Positions 13,062 through 13,544 of a stretch of DNA of 13,544 nucleotides are shown piece by piece; within the stretch, counting starts at the first letter, position 1; each line of letters starts with the position of its first letter. The translations under genes were made by a program, and so were the position numbers. This stretch comes from DAOPMC01 sp035392025 (GTDB taxonomy: Bacteria > Bacillota_I > Bacilli_A > RF39 > UBA660). The stretch lies in contig DAOPMC010000026.1 of NCBI GenBank assembly GCA_035392025.1, positions 1-13,544 on the forward strand, in the 5' to 3' direction. A model generated the notes under the pieces. The model did not search any database and was not told the origin of the DNA. It saw only the letters and a program-made list of their open reading frames with translations.

Positions 13062-13493
13062 TCATTTATTTTTTTCTATTTCAGAAATTTTTGAAACTCG
13101 TCTATGATGTTTTTCTTCATCACTAAATTTTGTTTTGATAAAGGTATCAATCCATTCCAATACATCATCAATATTTGTTTCAGAAGATATTGCCATTATA
13201 TTAGCATTATTATGACTACGCGCCAAAAATGCTTCTTTTATATTGTTTACTTTAGCACATCTGATATCATTAAATTTATTGCATGCAATAGACATTCCGA
13301 TACCAGTTCCACATATTGCAATTCCAAAATCAATTTCATGATTTATAACTTTTTCTGCAAGTAGCTTGGCATAATCAGGGTAGTCTACTGAATCACTGCT
13401 ATTTGTTCCATAATCTATTGCCATATCTTTTAATTTACTAATTATTTCTTTTTTTAACTCGTAACCTCTATGGTCTGAAACAATACCTATCAT
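13062..13493 (-). CDS. rpiB: Ribose-5-phosphate isomerase B (RpiB/LacAB family)
   Basis: This 143-residue cytosolic enzyme interconverts ribose 5-phosphate and ribulose 5-phosphate in the pentose phosphate pathway. It shows SDHRGYELK (6-14), DYPDYA (37-42), the active-site loop AICGTGIGMSIACNK with the catalytic Cys at residue 61, the phosphate-binding ARSHNNANI and the C-terminal HHRRVSKI. Length is normal. Residues match RpiB better than the LacA/LacB galactose-6-phosphate isomerase subunits or sugar-phosphate relatives, though these are hard to separate by eye. The ATG at 13493 fits the family start, but no strong ribosome binding site precedes it. It is the only gene in the window ending in TGA. 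Confidence 0.92.
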   Translation of the reverse strand: MIGIVSDHRGYELKKEIISKLKDMAIDYGTNSSDSVDYPDYAKLLAEKVINHEIDFGIAICGTGIGMSIACNKFNDIRCAKVNNIKEAFLARSHNNANIMAISSETNIDDVLEWIDTFIKTKFSDEEKHHRRVSKISEIEKNK

Positions 13494-13516
13494 ATTATCA
13501 CGTATAATCTAATTAT

Positions 13517-13540
13517 GGTCTAAATGACCTATATTAGACC
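13517..13540. promoter_or_regulatory. Inverted repeat upstream of rpiB
   Basis: GGTCTAA (13517-13523) and TTAGACC (13534-13540) form a perfect 7-bp dyad around a 10-base centre that contains another GACC. It lies 24 bp before the rpiB start, has no T-run, and may be an operator or the end of an upstream gene. The window ends 4 bases later. Confidence 0.35.
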
Positions 13541-13544
13541 CCTT

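Noticed and set aside
13500..13544. T-box or other riboswitch leader before rpiB
   Set aside because: No T-box antiterminator consensus, no terminator T-run, and too little sequence is available.

Overview
The window comes from a low-GC Gram-positive bacterium, most likely an uncultured member of the Bacilli/Firmicutes. The basis is the AT-rich sequence, AGGAGG-type ribosome binding sites, the hpf-secA pair, a TagO/MraY-type lipid-carrier transferase, an MreB/Mbl protein coupled to a SpoIIQ-like LytM-fold protein, and cold-shock and RpiB genes. The stop codons are TAA, TAG and one TGA (rpiB), so UGA does not appear to be read as Trp; the cell has wall-synthesis genes and is not a mycoplasma. 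I cannot name the genus.

Region 1 (1-5243) is accessory DNA. A complete tyrosine recombinase (68-1189, + strand) lies just inside the left edge. An arm-site-like repeat (1222-1241) follows it. Next comes a minus-strand, three-gene operon read from about 5015 down to 1361: an Lsa-type ABC-F ribosome-protection protein, a family-2 glycosyltransferase and an APH(6)-type antibiotic kinase. The operon has a consensus sigma-A promoter, and a terminator sits in its leader, which points to attenuation control. A second copy of the arm-like repeat (5155-5173) lies between the operon promoter and the 3' end of secA. The operon is therefore an integrase-less resistance cassette bracketed by near-identical repeats.

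Region 2 (5244-8607, minus) is housekeeping: secA, long-form hpf and a cold-shock gene, each with its own terminator or promoter.

Region 3 (8772-10182, minus) is the most novel part. It is a tight cluster of a six-helix membrane protein, an unannotated 27-residue peptide gene (GTG start, 9506-9589), a short AgrB-like membrane protein with the His-x6-Cys dyad, and a small helix-turn-helix-like protein. It looks like a compact Agr-type peptide-signalling locus with no histidine kinase and no LytTR regulator. The peptide has Cys-Trp-Phe-Trp-Leu-Pro near its N-terminus and a Lys-rich amphipathic tail.

Region 4 (10299-13493, minus) is envelope and morphogenesis: tagO-like, mreB/mbl-like, a degenerate M23/SpoIIQ-like protein and rpiB. 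Except for the integrase, every gene runs on the minus strand. Terminators commonly overlap the stop codon of the gene they end. No tRNA, rRNA or CRISPR array was seen.
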